Source: Niveispirillum sp. SYP-B3756 (GTDB lineage Bacteria; Pseudomonadota; Alphaproteobacteria; Azospirillales; Azospirillaceae). From it: a DNA stretch of 64,000 nt. The position numbers and the translations under genes were made by a program. Where the stretch lies: positions 1 through 64,000 of the forward strand of contig NZ_WIDQ01000008.1 in the NCBI RefSeq assembly GCF_009495745.1, read 5' to 3'. Below, one piece after another: positions 52,682-61,499 of the stretch. The notes beneath the pieces are model-generated. The model saw nothing but the letters and a program-made list of their open reading frames with translations, did no database searches and was not told where the DNA came from. The first letter of the stretch is position 1. Each line of letters opens with the position of its first letter.

Positions 52682-54169
52682 ATGGCTTTACCGGCCATGG
52701 CACAACAGGCCCGGCCAAACGCTGACGGGGGGGGTGATTTGCTGGGTTTCTTCACACGCAGCGAACAGGTCATCATTGTCGATGACGATCACGTCCGTTC
52801 CGTCACCATCGGTCCCCGCCAGCGCCTGCGCCCGGCGCTTTATGTCGGTCTGGCCCTGCTGGGCATGGTGGCCGCCCTGGGCGGCTGGATCGGTGTCAGT
52901 GTCAGCCTGGATCACAGCCGGAGAAACATCGCCAATGTGGAGCAAGGGGCCGATACCCTGGCCCGCCAGCTGGCCGAAAGCCGCGACCAGCTGTCCCGTA
53001 TGGCGGAGGAGCTGGACAATGCCCGCGATGCCCTGAACACCGCCCTGGCGGAAGAACAGGAAGCCCGCACCCGCATCGATGCCGCCTTCAATGCCCTGGC
53101 AGAGGCGGAGCAGCCGGGGGCCAAGCCGCTGCGCCAGGTGCTGCTGGCGGCGCGCGCGGAGCTGGCCCCCCTGCGCATCAAGGGGGAGGAGGGCGGCAGC
53201 CATCTCAGCGCCGCCGAACAATCGCTGGCCGCCATCACAGAGGCCAGCGAGGAATTCGCCACCCGCCGCGCCCAGGCCGCCGCCGCCGCGCTGGAACTGT
53301 CCATCGGCGGGCTGTCGCAGGAAGAAGGCAATCTGCCCACCCTGCTGCTGGCCAGCAGCGGCCTGTCCCGTGCCCTGGCGGAGGCGCAGGCCGATGCCCT
53401 GCGCCGTTATGGCGAAGCAGAGGCCGCCAAGGCGGAGCGCGATGCCATGGGTGTGCGGCTGGCCGCCGCCGAACAGCGCATGTCGGCCGTGGCTGCCGGT
53501 CAGGTGGCCTTGCTGTCCCGCCTGAACGGCCACGCCCAGCTGCGTGTCGGGATGCTGGAAAGCGAGCTGAAGGGCACCGGCATCAATCTGGAAAAGGTAT
53601 TGTCCGCCATGACCGACCAGCCGGCCGCCAGCGGGGGCCCGCTGGTCGGTCTGCCTGCGTTGCCGGAGGCGGCCCTGCCACCGGAAGCGGTGGCCGCGCT
53701 GCAGCAGCTGGAATCCAGCCTGGACCGGCAGGCCAAATTACGTTCCCTGGGTAATTACCTGCCCCTGACCCCGCCGGTGGATAATTTCTACACTTCCAGC
53801 GGTTTCGGCAGCCGGCGCGATCCCTTCAACAATGAATGGGCCACCCATACCGGGCTGGATCTGGTGGCCCGCGAGGGCTCCCCCGTCACTCTGCCCGCCG
53901 CCGGCAAGGTGGTGGCCGTCACCTTCGATGACGGCTATGGCCGCATGGTGGAGGTGGATCATGGTTTCGCCGTCCATACCCGCTATGCCCATCTGGGCAA
54001 AGTGCTGGTGAAGCAAGGCGACATTCTGGACCCCGGCAGCCAGATCGGCACGCTGGGTAATAGCGGCCGCAGCTCCGGCCCGCATCTGCATTACGAGGTG
54101 CTGCTGGAAGGCAAGCCCGTCGATCCCCTACGCTTCATGGAGAAAAGCCGGCATGTTTGCGAAGGTTAA
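52682..54169 (+). CDS. Inner-membrane M23-family peptidase with coiled coil (LmdC-like)
   Basis: 495 residues from ATG 52682, with AAGGG 7 bases upstream. A cytoplasmic N-terminus of ~48 residues is followed by one membrane helix (YVGLALLGMVAALGGWIGVS, about 54-75), long Ala/Glu coiled coil (about 80-310) and an M23 LytM domain with zinc ligands in HTGLDLVA (about 398) and HLHYEV (about 475). It should cleave peptidoglycan cross-bridges in the periplasm. It overlaps the bactofilin gene by 17 bases, the arrangement of the LmdC-bactofilin pair in other alphaproteobacteria. Confidence 0.92.
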   Translation: MALPAMAQQARPNADGGGDLLGFFTRSEQVIIVDDDHVRSVTIGPRQRLRPALYVGLALLGMVAALGGWIGVSVSLDHSRRNIANVEQGADTLARQLAESRDQLSRMAEELDNARDALNTALAEEQEARTRIDAAFNALAEAEQPGAKPLRQVLLAARAELAPLRIKGEEGGSHLSAAEQSLAAITEASEEFATRRAQAAAAALELSIGGLSQEEGNLPTLLLASSGLSRALAEAQADALRRYGEAEAAKAERDAMGVRLAAAEQRMSAVAAGQVALLSRLNGHAQLRVGMLESELKGTGINLEKVLSAMTDQPAASGGPLVGLPALPEAALPPEAVAALQQLESSLDRQAKLRSLGNYLPLTPPVDNFYTSSGFGSRRDPFNNEWATHTGLDLVAREGSPVTLPAAGKVVAVTFDDGYGRMVEVDHGFAVHTRYAHLGKVLVKQGDILDPGSQIGTLGNSGRSSGPHLHYEVLLEGKPVDPLRFMEKSRHVCEG

Positions 54170-54803
54170 GGAACGCATTGAGGCCGGCACCCGCCCCGGC
54201 AACAGCCCGTCTGGCAATGGCAGCAATGGCGGTCCGGGGGCCGCTGAACGCAAAGCCATCCCTTCCATCATCAGCCGCGACATGGTGATCACCGGCGATC
54301 TGGACACGCCCGGGGAACTGCATGTGGAAGGCAGCATCCGGGGGGATGTACGCTGCGCCCGGCTGATCATCGGCGCCACCGGCAGCGTACAAGGCCACAT
54401 CTTCGCCGCTACCGTGCGCATCCATGGCCGGGTGCAGGGGGAGATCAATGCAGAGGAAGTGTTCCTGCTAAACGGCTCCACCATCAGTGGTGATGTGGTG
54501 CAGACCATGCTGGAAATCGCCCCCGGTGCCAGCTTTGAAGGGGCGGTGCGCCGGCGCGGTGCCGATGCCGCCCCCCGGATGCTGGCCGCCCCGGTGGCAC
54601 CACCGGAAACACGGATCGACGCTGCGGAGCCGGCGGCAGCGACCGATGCCGGAATCCCCTCCCCTGAACCTGAGGTTGCCGGGGCGTCGCTGACTGAAGC
54701 CGCGGCTGCCCTTGTCGCGGCGGACAAGGAGCCAGTGCCGGTCAAGCTGTCAGAGACCAGCGAAGGGGACCGGCCCGCCCAGCCTAATACCAATCTCCCT
54801 TGA
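54153..54803 (+). CDS. Bactofilin paired with the M23 peptidase
   Basis: 216 residues from ATG 54153, inside the end of the peptidase gene. The bactofilin core is about 36-135: ISRDMVITGDLDTPGELHVEG, then RLIIGATGSVQGHIFAATV and GSTISGDVVQTMLEI. The C-terminal ~80 residues are Ala/Pro/Glu-rich and probably disordered. Bactofilin filaments recruit the M23 enzyme in related bacteria. The last codons (NTNLP, stop) lie in the palindromic element that starts at 54787, so the element truncated or replaced the original end. Confidence 0.93.
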   Translation: MFAKVKERIEAGTRPGNSPSGNGSNGGPGAAERKAIPSIISRDMVITGDLDTPGELHVEGSIRGDVRCARLIIGATGSVQGHIFAATVRIHGRVQGEINAEEVFLLNGSTISGDVVQTMLEIAPGASFEGAVRRRGADAAPRMLAAPVAPPETRIDAAEPAAATDAGIPSPEPEVAGASLTEAAAALVAADKEPVPVKLSETSEGDRPAQPNTNLP

Positions 54804-54871
54804 TCGTGACCGATCCAGGGAGATTTTGCGTTCCCTCATGCGCCGGGCGCTGCCATCCGGCGGCTTGGTAT
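54787..54871 (-). repeat. Palindromic element, internally deleted copy joining two convergent genes
   Basis: ATACCAA (54787-54793) to TTGGTAT (54865-54871), 85 bp, keeping H5 and a degenerate H4 (GCTGCC-ATCC-GGCGGC). The bactofilin stop TGA (54801-54803) is within H5, and the last T of the element is the first base of the complement of the dioxygenase stop (54871-54873). Confidence 0.92.
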
Positions 54872-55656
54872 CAATCAAAGGCGAAGGCATCCATTGCCAG
54901 AATGACCCGATCGGTGCTGCTGTGCAGCAGCCGGGCCGGGATGCCGGGCGTGCCCGCCCCCATGGCCACAAACAACGGCAGCAGATGTTCTGTCGTCGGG
55001 TGATTGCGCCGCGCCTCCGGCGCCTGGCGCAGCCAGTCCAGGGCGGCATCCTGGCGGCCTTCCAGCAGCGCGCCGCGCATCCAATCGGCAAACTGGTTGA
55101 CCCAGTCCGGCACCGGCGCATCCGGGGCCTGATAGCGCATTTCCATCAGATTATGGGTGAAGCTGCCCGAGCCCAGGATCAGCACACCCTCATCGCGCAG
55201 CGGGCGCAGGGCGGCACCGATGCGGGCGTGCCAGCCGGCATCCCGGTCCGGCTGCACGGAAAGCTGTGTCACCGGAATATCGGCGTCAGGAAAGGCCAGG
55301 GTCAGCGGTGTCCAGGCGCCATGATCCAGCCCCCGGTCGGCACTGCCAAAAGCGCGGATGCCGGCCTGGGCCAGCAATTCCCCCGCCCGGCGCGCCAGGG
55401 CCGGCGCGCCGGGGGCCGGATAGCGCATGGCGAACAGGGCGGGTGGGAAGCCCCGGAAATCATGGATGGTCGCCGGCTGCTCCGCCAGCGACAGGGCCGG
55501 TTCCGGCGTCTCCCAATGGGCGGAAATGGCCAGAATGGCCTGCGGCCGGGGGAAAAGTTCGGCCAGACGGCAGAGGAAATGGTGGGCCGGGGCGTCCTGT
55601 TCCAGCGCCAGCATGGGCGAACCGTGGGAAATGAAAATGGCTGGCAGGCTGGACAT
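54871..55656 (-). CDS. LigB-type extradiol dioxygenase (DODA/YgiD family)
   Basis: 261 residues from ATG 55656. The metal ligands are in FISHGSPMLAL (His 11 region), ISAHWET (His), the catalytic LDHGAWTPL (about 118) and GSGSFTHNL (His). This is the class III ring-cleaving dioxygenase fold of the YgiD/4,5-DOPA dioxygenase subgroup, which opens catechol rings such as DOPA; the natural substrate here is unknown. The stop overlaps a palindromic element. Confidence 0.9.
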   Translation of the reverse strand: MSSLPAIFISHGSPMLALEQDAPAHHFLCRLAELFPRPQAILAISAHWETPEPALSLAEQPATIHDFRGFPPALFAMRYPAPGAPALARRAGELLAQAGIRAFGSADRGLDHGAWTPLTLAFPDADIPVTQLSVQPDRDAGWHARIGAALRPLRDEGVLILGSGSFTHNLMEMRYQAPDAPVPDWVNQFADWMRGALLEGRQDAALDWLRQAPEARRNHPTTEHLLPLFVAMGAGTPGIPARLLHSSTDRVILAMDAFAFD

Positions 55657-55784
55657 GGAAGGCACGGGCCCCTTGGCTGAATCAATGATCCGGCCAGGAT
55701 GGCACAGGCAAGCAGGGCGAAGCACTGACGGCCATCACAGCGGGAACGCTGAATGGGCCAAGGCACCGGAAAATTCGGGGAGAA

Positions 55785-55860
55785 TGGTGGGCGCGGGTGG
55801 AATCGAACCACCGACCTCTCGCTTATCAGGCGAGTGCTCTAACCCCTGAGCTACGCGCCC
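55785..55860 (-). tRNA. tRNA-Ile (GAU), copy 2
   Basis: GGGCGCG (55860-55854) pairs with CGCGCCC (55795-55789 region), discriminator A, encoded CCA. Anticodon loop CTGATAA gives GAT. Identical to the copy at 55948-56023. Confidence 0.95.
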
Positions 55861-55947
55861 CCGTCCGCTGATGCAGCGGGGAAAATGTGCCGCCGAAAAT
55901 GGAAAAAGCCGGCAGGTGGCCGGCTTTCGCAGCACCGGAGAGGGGGA

Positions 55948-56023
55948 TGGTGGGCGCGGGTGGAATCGAACCACCGACCTCTCGCTTATCAGGCGAGTGC
56001 TCTAACCCCTGAGCTACGCGCCC
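55948..56023 (-). tRNA. tRNA-Ile (GAU), copy 1
   Basis: Same 76-base gene with encoded CCA and anticodon GAT. Two tandem stand-alone copies; no rRNA gene is adjacent, unlike the spacer location of most tRNA-Ile(GAU). Confidence 0.94.
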
Positions 56024-56176
56024 CTCTCGTGGAGCGCGGTGATAGAGATATGGAGGCCAAGTGTCAAGTCTATTTCAGCAGACAGCCGGTTGCATGGGCC
56101 CTCTGCATCCAGGGCAGGGGGTGGCGGATCGCACCGCACAATCCTGACAAGCCCCCCAGATTGCCGCCCCCAACCC

Positions 56177-58234
56177 ATGATGGTAAAGAAGATCAGCGGT
56201 AAGACGGCACGCAGCCACCAGGGGCAGGCGACGGGAATCGGAATGGGCGATCACGGAGCAGAGCCGGGCAGGGCCGGGCATATATGGCGGGCCGCCGCCC
56301 AGGGGCTGGCCCATCTGGACCGGGTGCTGATCGCCGCCTTGGGCTTGGGCGCGCTGCTGGGTGCTGTGCTGCTCTGGTGGCAGATTAATGGCCGTATCCA
56401 CGCGCTGGAATCGGTACTGACCAATCAGATCCGTCTGCGGGCCAGTGCCATTGATGTGCAGATTCAGGCTGCCCAGGGCCATCTGGAGGCCTTGCGGCAG
56501 CGCGCCGAACTTTTCTATGCTGAATATCCGGCGCCGGCGGAGATGCCGCAAGGCAGCCTGCTGACCGCCTTTCTGGCCAGCAATCCCGGCAATGACCCGA
56601 CTTTGCCCTATTCGCTGGATCGGCTGCCGCCGCCCTATCTGACCAGCCAGATCGGCAATCTGATCGCCCTGTCGGCCGAAGATGCCGCCCAGCAGCCGGA
56701 AATTTCCCGCGCTGATGCGGGGGCCTGGCGGCAGGAAGCGGCGATGATGGTGCAGCTGCTGCCGCTGATGGCCGTGACCCAGAAAGTGGTGCCGGAGGTA
56801 CGGCGCCTGCTCTATATCTCCCGCGCCGGTATGGTGGCGCTGCACCCCTGGGTGCGCAGCGACGAGACGGACCTGCTGCTGCAGCTGGCCACCGCCCCGG
56901 CCTTGCGCCATGCCGGCCCGTCACTGAACCCGCAGGGTGGCCCGGTCTGGACCCTGTCCGCCCCCGATCAGCCGGACAGGATGGTCACCCTGTCCCTGCC
57001 GCTGACCCTGGAAGGGCGGTTTCTCGGCAGTTTCACCCTGGATGTACCGCTGGCCGGCATCCGGGAAAAGCTGGGATCGGTGATCCGGACCGATGCCGCC
57101 ATGCTGCTGGTGGATGGCACTGGCCATATCATCGCCAGCAGCCAGGACGGACCGGCACCCGCCCTGCTGGATGATGTGCTGCCGGGCGGCATGGACCGGC
57201 TGGCCGGCGGGGGGGCGCTGCATGGCTTCAACCAGCCCTTCGCCGTCAGTGCAGCGCTGAAATCCGCCCCCTGGCACATGGTCTATGTCGCCCCGCCTTT
57301 CAGCCTGCTGCTGGTGGCTATGCAGGATGTGGTGATTTCGGTGCTGGGCTTCGTCGCCTCGCTGCTGGTGATGCTGTTCATTGTCCGCCGGCTGATGCAG
57401 CGGACGCTGAAGCTGCGCGATCAGGCGGTGCAGGCCGAACGCGATGCCCGCGCCGCCGCAGAGCGCGCCTTGACCGATCTGCGCGCCGCCCATGATGAGC
57501 TGGATTTCCTGAACCGGGAAAAGACCCGCTTCTTCTCCCTAGTCTCCCACGATCTGCGTGGGCCGTTCAACAGTATGTTGGGCATGACCCAGGAACTGGC
57601 CGACCACGCCCCGCGCATGTCGGCGGAAGATACGGCCGATTTCGCCCGCACTGTGCATGACATGGCGCGCAAAGTATTCGATCTGCTGGAAAACCTGCTG
57701 CAATGGTCACGGGTGCAGATGTCGGGGACGCCCTTTGCCCCCAAGGTCTTCCCGGTGCGCGATGTGGTGAGCGACGCGGTCCGCGATGTGGCCTCGGCCG
57801 CTTTGGGCAAGGATATCCAGATTCTGGACGCGGTCGGCGAACGCTGGGTGCTGGCCGACCGCACCATGGCGCTGGCCATCCTGCGCAACCTGTTGATGAA
57901 CGCCGTAAAATTCAGCCATCCGGGCGGGGTGGTGCATGTCACCTCCCGTGCCCAGGGGGACCGGCTGGAAATCGCCGTGACCGACAAGGGAATCGGCATC
58001 GAACCGTCGCAACTGGAACTGTTGCTGCGCGCCGGCCCCGGTGCCAGCCGCCCCGGCACCCAGGGCGAAACCGGCACCGGCCTGGGTCTGACCCTGGTGC
58101 GCGATCTGGCTTTGCGGCATGGCGGTGAACTGCGTCTGGAAAGTGAACCGGGCCGTGGCACCATCGCCAGCTTCACCCTGCCCCTGTCAGCCGATCCGGC
58201 TGAAACCCGGCGGCTGGCCGCGACGGTGGATTAG
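56177..58234 (+). CDS. Sensor histidine kinase with periplasmic domain
   Basis: 685 residues from ATG 56177 (ATG 56243 also possible; ribosome binding sites are weak). One membrane helix near 50-70, a periplasmic sensor region to about 370, a second helix at about 374-404 (VVISVLGFVASLLVMLF), coiled linker, DHp with H458 (FFSLVSHDLRGPFNSMLG) and a HATPase with N-box ILRNLLMNAVKFSH, DKGIGIEPSQ and GTGLGLTLV. The signal and partner response regulator are unknown; none is adjacent. A repeat starts 4 bases after the stop. Confidence 0.9.
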   Translation: MMVKKISGKTARSHQGQATGIGMGDHGAEPGRAGHIWRAAAQGLAHLDRVLIAALGLGALLGAVLLWWQINGRIHALESVLTNQIRLRASAIDVQIQAAQGHLEALRQRAELFYAEYPAPAEMPQGSLLTAFLASNPGNDPTLPYSLDRLPPPYLTSQIGNLIALSAEDAAQQPEISRADAGAWRQEAAMMVQLLPLMAVTQKVVPEVRRLLYISRAGMVALHPWVRSDETDLLLQLATAPALRHAGPSLNPQGGPVWTLSAPDQPDRMVTLSLPLTLEGRFLGSFTLDVPLAGIREKLGSVIRTDAAMLLVDGTGHIIASSQDGPAPALLDDVLPGGMDRLAGGGALHGFNQPFAVSAALKSAPWHMVYVAPPFSLLLVAMQDVVISVLGFVASLLVMLFIVRRLMQRTLKLRDQAVQAERDARAAAERALTDLRAAHDELDFLNREKTRFFSLVSHDLRGPFNSMLGMTQELADHAPRMSAEDTADFARTVHDMARKVFDLLENLLQWSRVQMSGTPFAPKVFPVRDVVSDAVRDVASAALGKDIQILDAVGERWVLADRTMALAILRNLLMNAVKFSHPGGVVHVTSRAQGDRLEIAVTDKGIGIEPSQLELLLRAGPGASRPGTQGETGTGLGLTLVRDLALRHGGELRLESEPGRGTIASFTLPLSADPAETRRLAATVD

Positions 58235-58238
58235 TATA

Positions 58239-58336
58239 TTACCAATCTCCCTTGATCGTGACCGATCCAGGGAGATTTTGCGTTCCCTCAGGTGCCGGGC
58301 GGGGGCTTACGCGCCACGAGGTGCTGAGCCGGCGGT
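58239..58336 (-). repeat. Palindromic element, partial copy overlapping the epimerase-like gene
   Basis: Starts TTACCAA just after the kinase stop, with H5 (AATCTCCCTTGATCG), the linker TTTGCGTTCCCTCAGG and then CTTACGCGCC ... GCTGAGCCGGCGG, parallel to the copy at 60131. No clear right end. The epimerase-like gene (minus strand) takes its stop TGA from the linker (58288-58290). Confidence 0.82.
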
Positions 58337-59271
58337 CGTACATGCTTGGCCGATGCGCAAACGTTGCCCCCCTGCTCTTCCGCTGCCAGTTGGGCGGCCA
58401 GCCCTTCACGATAGGTCGGATACAGCAACCGATAACCCAGGTGCCGCACCAGCCGGTCGTTGCGCACCTTGCGATTGTCGGCATAGAAGCTGGCCGCCAT
58501 CGGCGACAGCGCATCGGATGTGAAGGGGACCAGCAGCGGCGGCTCCACCCCCAGCAGCCGGGCGGCATATTCCACCACATCGGCCCCGCTGGCCGGTTCG
58601 TCATCCACCACATTCAGCGCCGTGCCCGGTTCCGGCCGGGCCATGGACAGGGCCAGGGCACCGGCAATATCGGCCACATGAATGCGCCCGAACAGGTGGC
58701 CCGGCTTGTCCACCCGGCGCGCCGTGCCGGTACGTAGCGCATCAATGGCACTGCGCCCAGGCCCATAGATGCCGGGCAGACGGTATATCTGCACCCGCAC
58801 GCCCTGTTCACGCCAGAGCGACAGCCATTCTCCTTCCGCCGCCACCCGGCGCCGGCCGCGCTCACCCGTGGCATTCAGGGGGGAGGTTTCATCCACCCAA
58901 TCCCCGCCCGTATCACCATAAACCCCGGTGGTGGACAGATACCCCGCCCAGCGCAACCCGGCCACGCGGGCAATGTCAGCGCCATGGGCCGCAAGCACGG
59001 GATCGCCACCGCCCGCGTCTGGCGGAACCGAGGAAAGGATATGCGTCACCCCCTTCAGGGTCGCCGTCGCATCGGCCAGCGGCTGGCCGGGGCCGAATAG
59101 AAACGGTTCCACCCCGGCATCGCGCATCCGCATCGCCTTTTCCGGTGTGCGGGTGGTGCCGGCCACCTGCCAGCCTTGACGCAACAACATGTCGGCCAGC
59201 CAGCCGGCGCTGTAGCCAAAGCCGAAAATGAACAGGCGGCCGGGGGCCGGATCGTTGAAAGGTGCCGACAT
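58288..59271 (-). CDS. NAD(P)-dependent epimerase/dehydratase-like (SDR) protein
   Basis: 327 residues from ATG 59271. The Rossmann motif is FIFGFGYSAGWLADML (about 15-30); LSTTGVYGDTGG carries the catalytic Ser/Tyr region. The extended-SDR catalytic Lys is not obvious, and the family (YeeZ-like) may bind NAD without classical epimerase activity. The last ~16 residues and the stop are encoded by the palindromic element, so the natural C-terminus may have been shorter. It is divergent from the TPR gene (51-base gap). Confidence 0.85.
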   Translation of the reverse strand: MSAPFNDPAPGRLFIFGFGYSAGWLADMLLRQGWQVAGTTRTPEKAMRMRDAGVEPFLFGPGQPLADATATLKGVTHILSSVPPDAGGGDPVLAAHGADIARVAGLRWAGYLSTTGVYGDTGGDWVDETSPLNATGERGRRRVAAEGEWLSLWREQGVRVQIYRLPGIYGPGRSAIDALRTGTARRVDKPGHLFGRIHVADIAGALALSMARPEPGTALNVVDDEPASGADVVEYAARLLGVEPPLLVPFTSDALSPMAASFYADNRKVRNDRLVRHLGYRLLYPTYREGLAAQLAAEEQGGNVCASAKHVRPPAQHLVARKPPPGT

Positions 59272-59322
59272 TGGATCTTTGCTACTGGACAGACAGCACG
59301 GGATGAGGATTTGTACCGCGTC

Positions 59323-60126
59323 ATGATGAGAAAGCCCACCCTCGCCGCCGCCCTTGCCGGGCTTTGCCTCACGGCCACCCTGCCGGCCCTGGCGCAGCAA
59401 CCCGTCTTCGCCAACCGCACCGCCTGTCTGGCCCGCGCCGATGCGCTGCCCGATTTCGCCTATGAGGAGGCGAAGCTGTGGGAGCGCCAGGGCGGGGCCG
59501 CCGATGCACGGCTTTGTCAGGCGCTGGCGCTGATGCTGCGGGCCGACTGGGCGCTTGCCGCCCCGGCGCTGGAGGCCTCTGCGCGCGAACTGACAAAGGA
59601 ACCGAACGCGGCGCGCGCCGACCTCTGGGCCCGCGCCGCCCTGTCCTGGACCAATGCCAAGAAGCCCGATCAGGCCGATTCCGCCTATGCCCAGGCATTG
59701 GCGCTTCTGCCGGACAATGTGCAGATCCTGATGGATCGGGCCATTTTCCGCGCCGGGCAGGAGCGTTATTGGGATGCCATCACGGATTTGGACAAGGTGA
59801 TCGAAAAGGCGCCAAAAATGTCTGAGGCTTGGTTGCTGCGCGCGCAGGCACACCATGTGCTGGCGCTGGACAGCAAGGCCAAGACCGATGTGGAAATGGC
59901 CCTGAAACTGTCCCCACAGAGTGGGGAGGCCTTGTTGCTGCGCGGCAATCTTTATGCCGATGCCGGCATCGGCATAAAGGCCAAGGAAGATTGGGAGAAG
60001 GCCCGCCGTGTCGCCCCCGGCACCGCCGCCGCCGCCAATGCTGCTGAAAACTTGGCCATGCTGGCTCGGCTGGAAACAGAGGCCAAGGAAAAAGCGCGGA
60101 CGCAGGAAAAGAAGCAGAGGCAATAG
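59323..60126 (+). CDS. Secreted TPR-repeat protein
   Basis: 267 residues from ATG 59323 (MMRKPTLAAALAGL). A signal peptide ends near LPALAQQ (about 25). At least three TPR-like helical pairs follow: AYAQALALLPDNVQILMD, AITDLDKVIEKAPKMSEAWL and KTDVEMALKLSPQSGEALLL. The C-terminus is Lys/Glu/Gln-rich. Probably a periplasmic scaffold; function unknown. A palindromic element begins 5 bases after the stop. Confidence 0.85.
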   Translation: MMRKPTLAAALAGLCLTATLPALAQQPVFANRTACLARADALPDFAYEEAKLWERQGGAADARLCQALALMLRADWALAAPALEASARELTKEPNAARADLWARAALSWTNAKKPDQADSAYAQALALLPDNVQILMDRAIFRAGQERYWDAITDLDKVIEKAPKMSEAWLLRAQAHHVLALDSKAKTDVEMALKLSPQSGEALLLRGNLYADAGIGIKAKEDWEKARRVAPGTAAAANAAENLAMLARLETEAKEKARTQEKKQRQ

Positions 60127-60130
60127 AGTT

Positions 60131-60256
60131 ATACCAATCCCCCTCACGCGCCGGGCGCTGCCATCTGGCAGCTTGGCTCACGCGCCCATGGGGGTGCTGA
60201 GCCGGCGGTAGCCAGCCTCCAATCCGCCAAGGGTCAAACCCTCGGCGGATTGGCAT
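60131..60256 (-). repeat. Palindromic element without H5 (126 bp)
   Basis: ATACCAA (60131-60137) to TTGGCAT (60250-60256). H1 AATCCGCC/GGCGGATT with an inner AGGGT/ACCCT, H4 GCTGCC-ATCT-GGCAGC, degenerate H2 and H3, no H5. It shows that H5 can be lost while the termini persist. Confidence 0.85.
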
Positions 60257-60379
60257 TAACCTTTTATTCATCTGCCGCGAAAATGCCCTGATCCCGACCA
60301 ACTGCGACCAAGTCCAGACTGTTTCCTGATCCCTGTCAGCGCCCCGGCCCCCGCCGCCAGCCAACAGGAGGATCGACCG

Positions 60380-60625
60380 ATGCAAGCCCTTCTCCGTCGC
60401 AACGACCCCGCGCGTCAGAAATTTTCCGCCCTCATGCTGTTGCTGGCCACGCTGGCGCTGATGCTGGCCTGCGCCCTTGCCGCCGGCAATGCCCGGCCCA
60501 ACCTGGGGAACCATGGCTTCAGCACCCACACGCTGTTGGCCAGCAATGGCACAGCTGGGCTGGACGATGGCACCATCAAGGCAGAGATGACGGCCAAGGC
60601 ACTGGGCACGGCCGACCGGGCCTGA
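60380..60625 (+). CDS. Small secreted or membrane-anchored protein
   Basis: 81 residues, start supported by a strong AGGAGG 8 bases before ATG 60380. A hydrophobic stretch FSALMLLLATLALMLACALA (about 15-34) could be a signal peptide or anchor; the rest is Gly/Ala/Thr-rich with no motif. Not recognised. A strong terminator follows, so it is a single-gene unit with a putative promoter in 60257-60379. Confidence 0.65.
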   Translation: MQALLRRNDPARQKFSALMLLLATLALMLACALAAGNARPNLGNHGFSTHTLLASNGTAGLDDGTIKAEMTAKALGTADRA

Positions 60626-60690
60626 TCACGGAACCGGTGATATCGACCGGCCTGTCCCTTGCGCCCCAAAAGGCCGCCGGTATCGCCGCC

Positions 60691-60732
60691 AGCAGGGGCC
60701 ATCCGTAACGGGATGGCCCCTGCTTTATTTTT
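60691..60732 (+). terminator. Strong rho-independent terminator
   Basis: AGCAGGGGCCATCC and GGATGGCCCCTGCT form a perfect 14-bp stem with a 6-base loop, followed by TTATTTTT. Ends the small gene at 60380. Confidence 0.9.
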
Positions 60733-60757
60733 GACAACCGCCCTGCCCCGACGCCGT

Positions 60758-61279
60758 TCAGCCCTGATTGCCCGGCGGGCGCCAGCGGCTGTCCGGGGGC
60801 GGCAGGTCGGGCGTGTCATCGCCGGCGCCCGTGCCGGGGCGCTGCACCTCTATATAATCGGCATCGATCACGGTGGTGGTGCGGCGGGTGCCCTGGGCAT
60901 CGGTGGCACTGGCCGACATGTGCATCTTGCCTTCCTGCATCAATTTGCCCATGCGCCGGAACATGGCCCCTCGCACGGGCGGCAGGAACAGCAACAGGGC
61001 CAGGATGTCGGTCAGAAATCCTGGGATCAGCAGCAGGATGCCGGCCAGCGCCAGGCAGAGCCCGTCAAACGCCTCCTGCAGGGGCGGCTGGCCCGCCTGC
61101 AGCCGACCCTGGGCCTTGCGCAGGGCCCCCAGCCCCTGGCGCTGCAACAGCAGAATGCCCAGCACACCGGACAGCAACACCAGCAGCACCGTGTTCAGGG
61201 CGCCGATCTGGCCGCCCACCCAGGCGAATCCAGCGATTTCCATCAGGGGCAGCAGCAACAGGGGTAACAGGAAACGCAT
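60758..61279 (-). CDS. fxsA: FxsA-family membrane protein
   Basis: 173 residues. Membrane segments at about 2-22, 25-45 and 70-100, with the conserved GILLLIPGFLTDILALLLFLPP and the early E-A-W/G pattern (LMEIAGFAWVGGQIG). The C-terminus is Arg/Gly-rich. FxsA is an inner-membrane protein linked to phage F exclusion suppression; its normal role is unknown. It is divergent from the Tim44-like gene, the usual alphaproteobacterial arrangement. Confidence 0.93.
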   Translation of the reverse strand: MRFLLPLLLLPLMEIAGFAWVGGQIGALNTVLLVLLSGVLGILLLQRQGLGALRKAQGRLQAGQPPLQEAFDGLCLALAGILLLIPGFLTDILALLLFLPPVRGAMFRRMGKLMQEGKMHMSASATDAQGTRRTTTVIDADYIEVQRPGTGAGDDTPDLPPPDSRWRPPGNQG

Positions 61280-61499
61280 GGGCTCCTTGCTCTTTCCGGG
61301 GTCAAGGCCTATCTACAATGCTAACATCTGTGACAGGCACCCCGTTTGACCGGGTTATGGGCGAAGACATCCTTGATGGGTTGTCCGCGTCCGACAAGGT
61401 TTAAGTAAGGGGCCGACCCGTCCGATTGAAGGCCTGTCGTGAAATGGACCCGATCTGGATGACAGGCGTTATGGCATTGGCACTTAAAGTGGATGGTTC

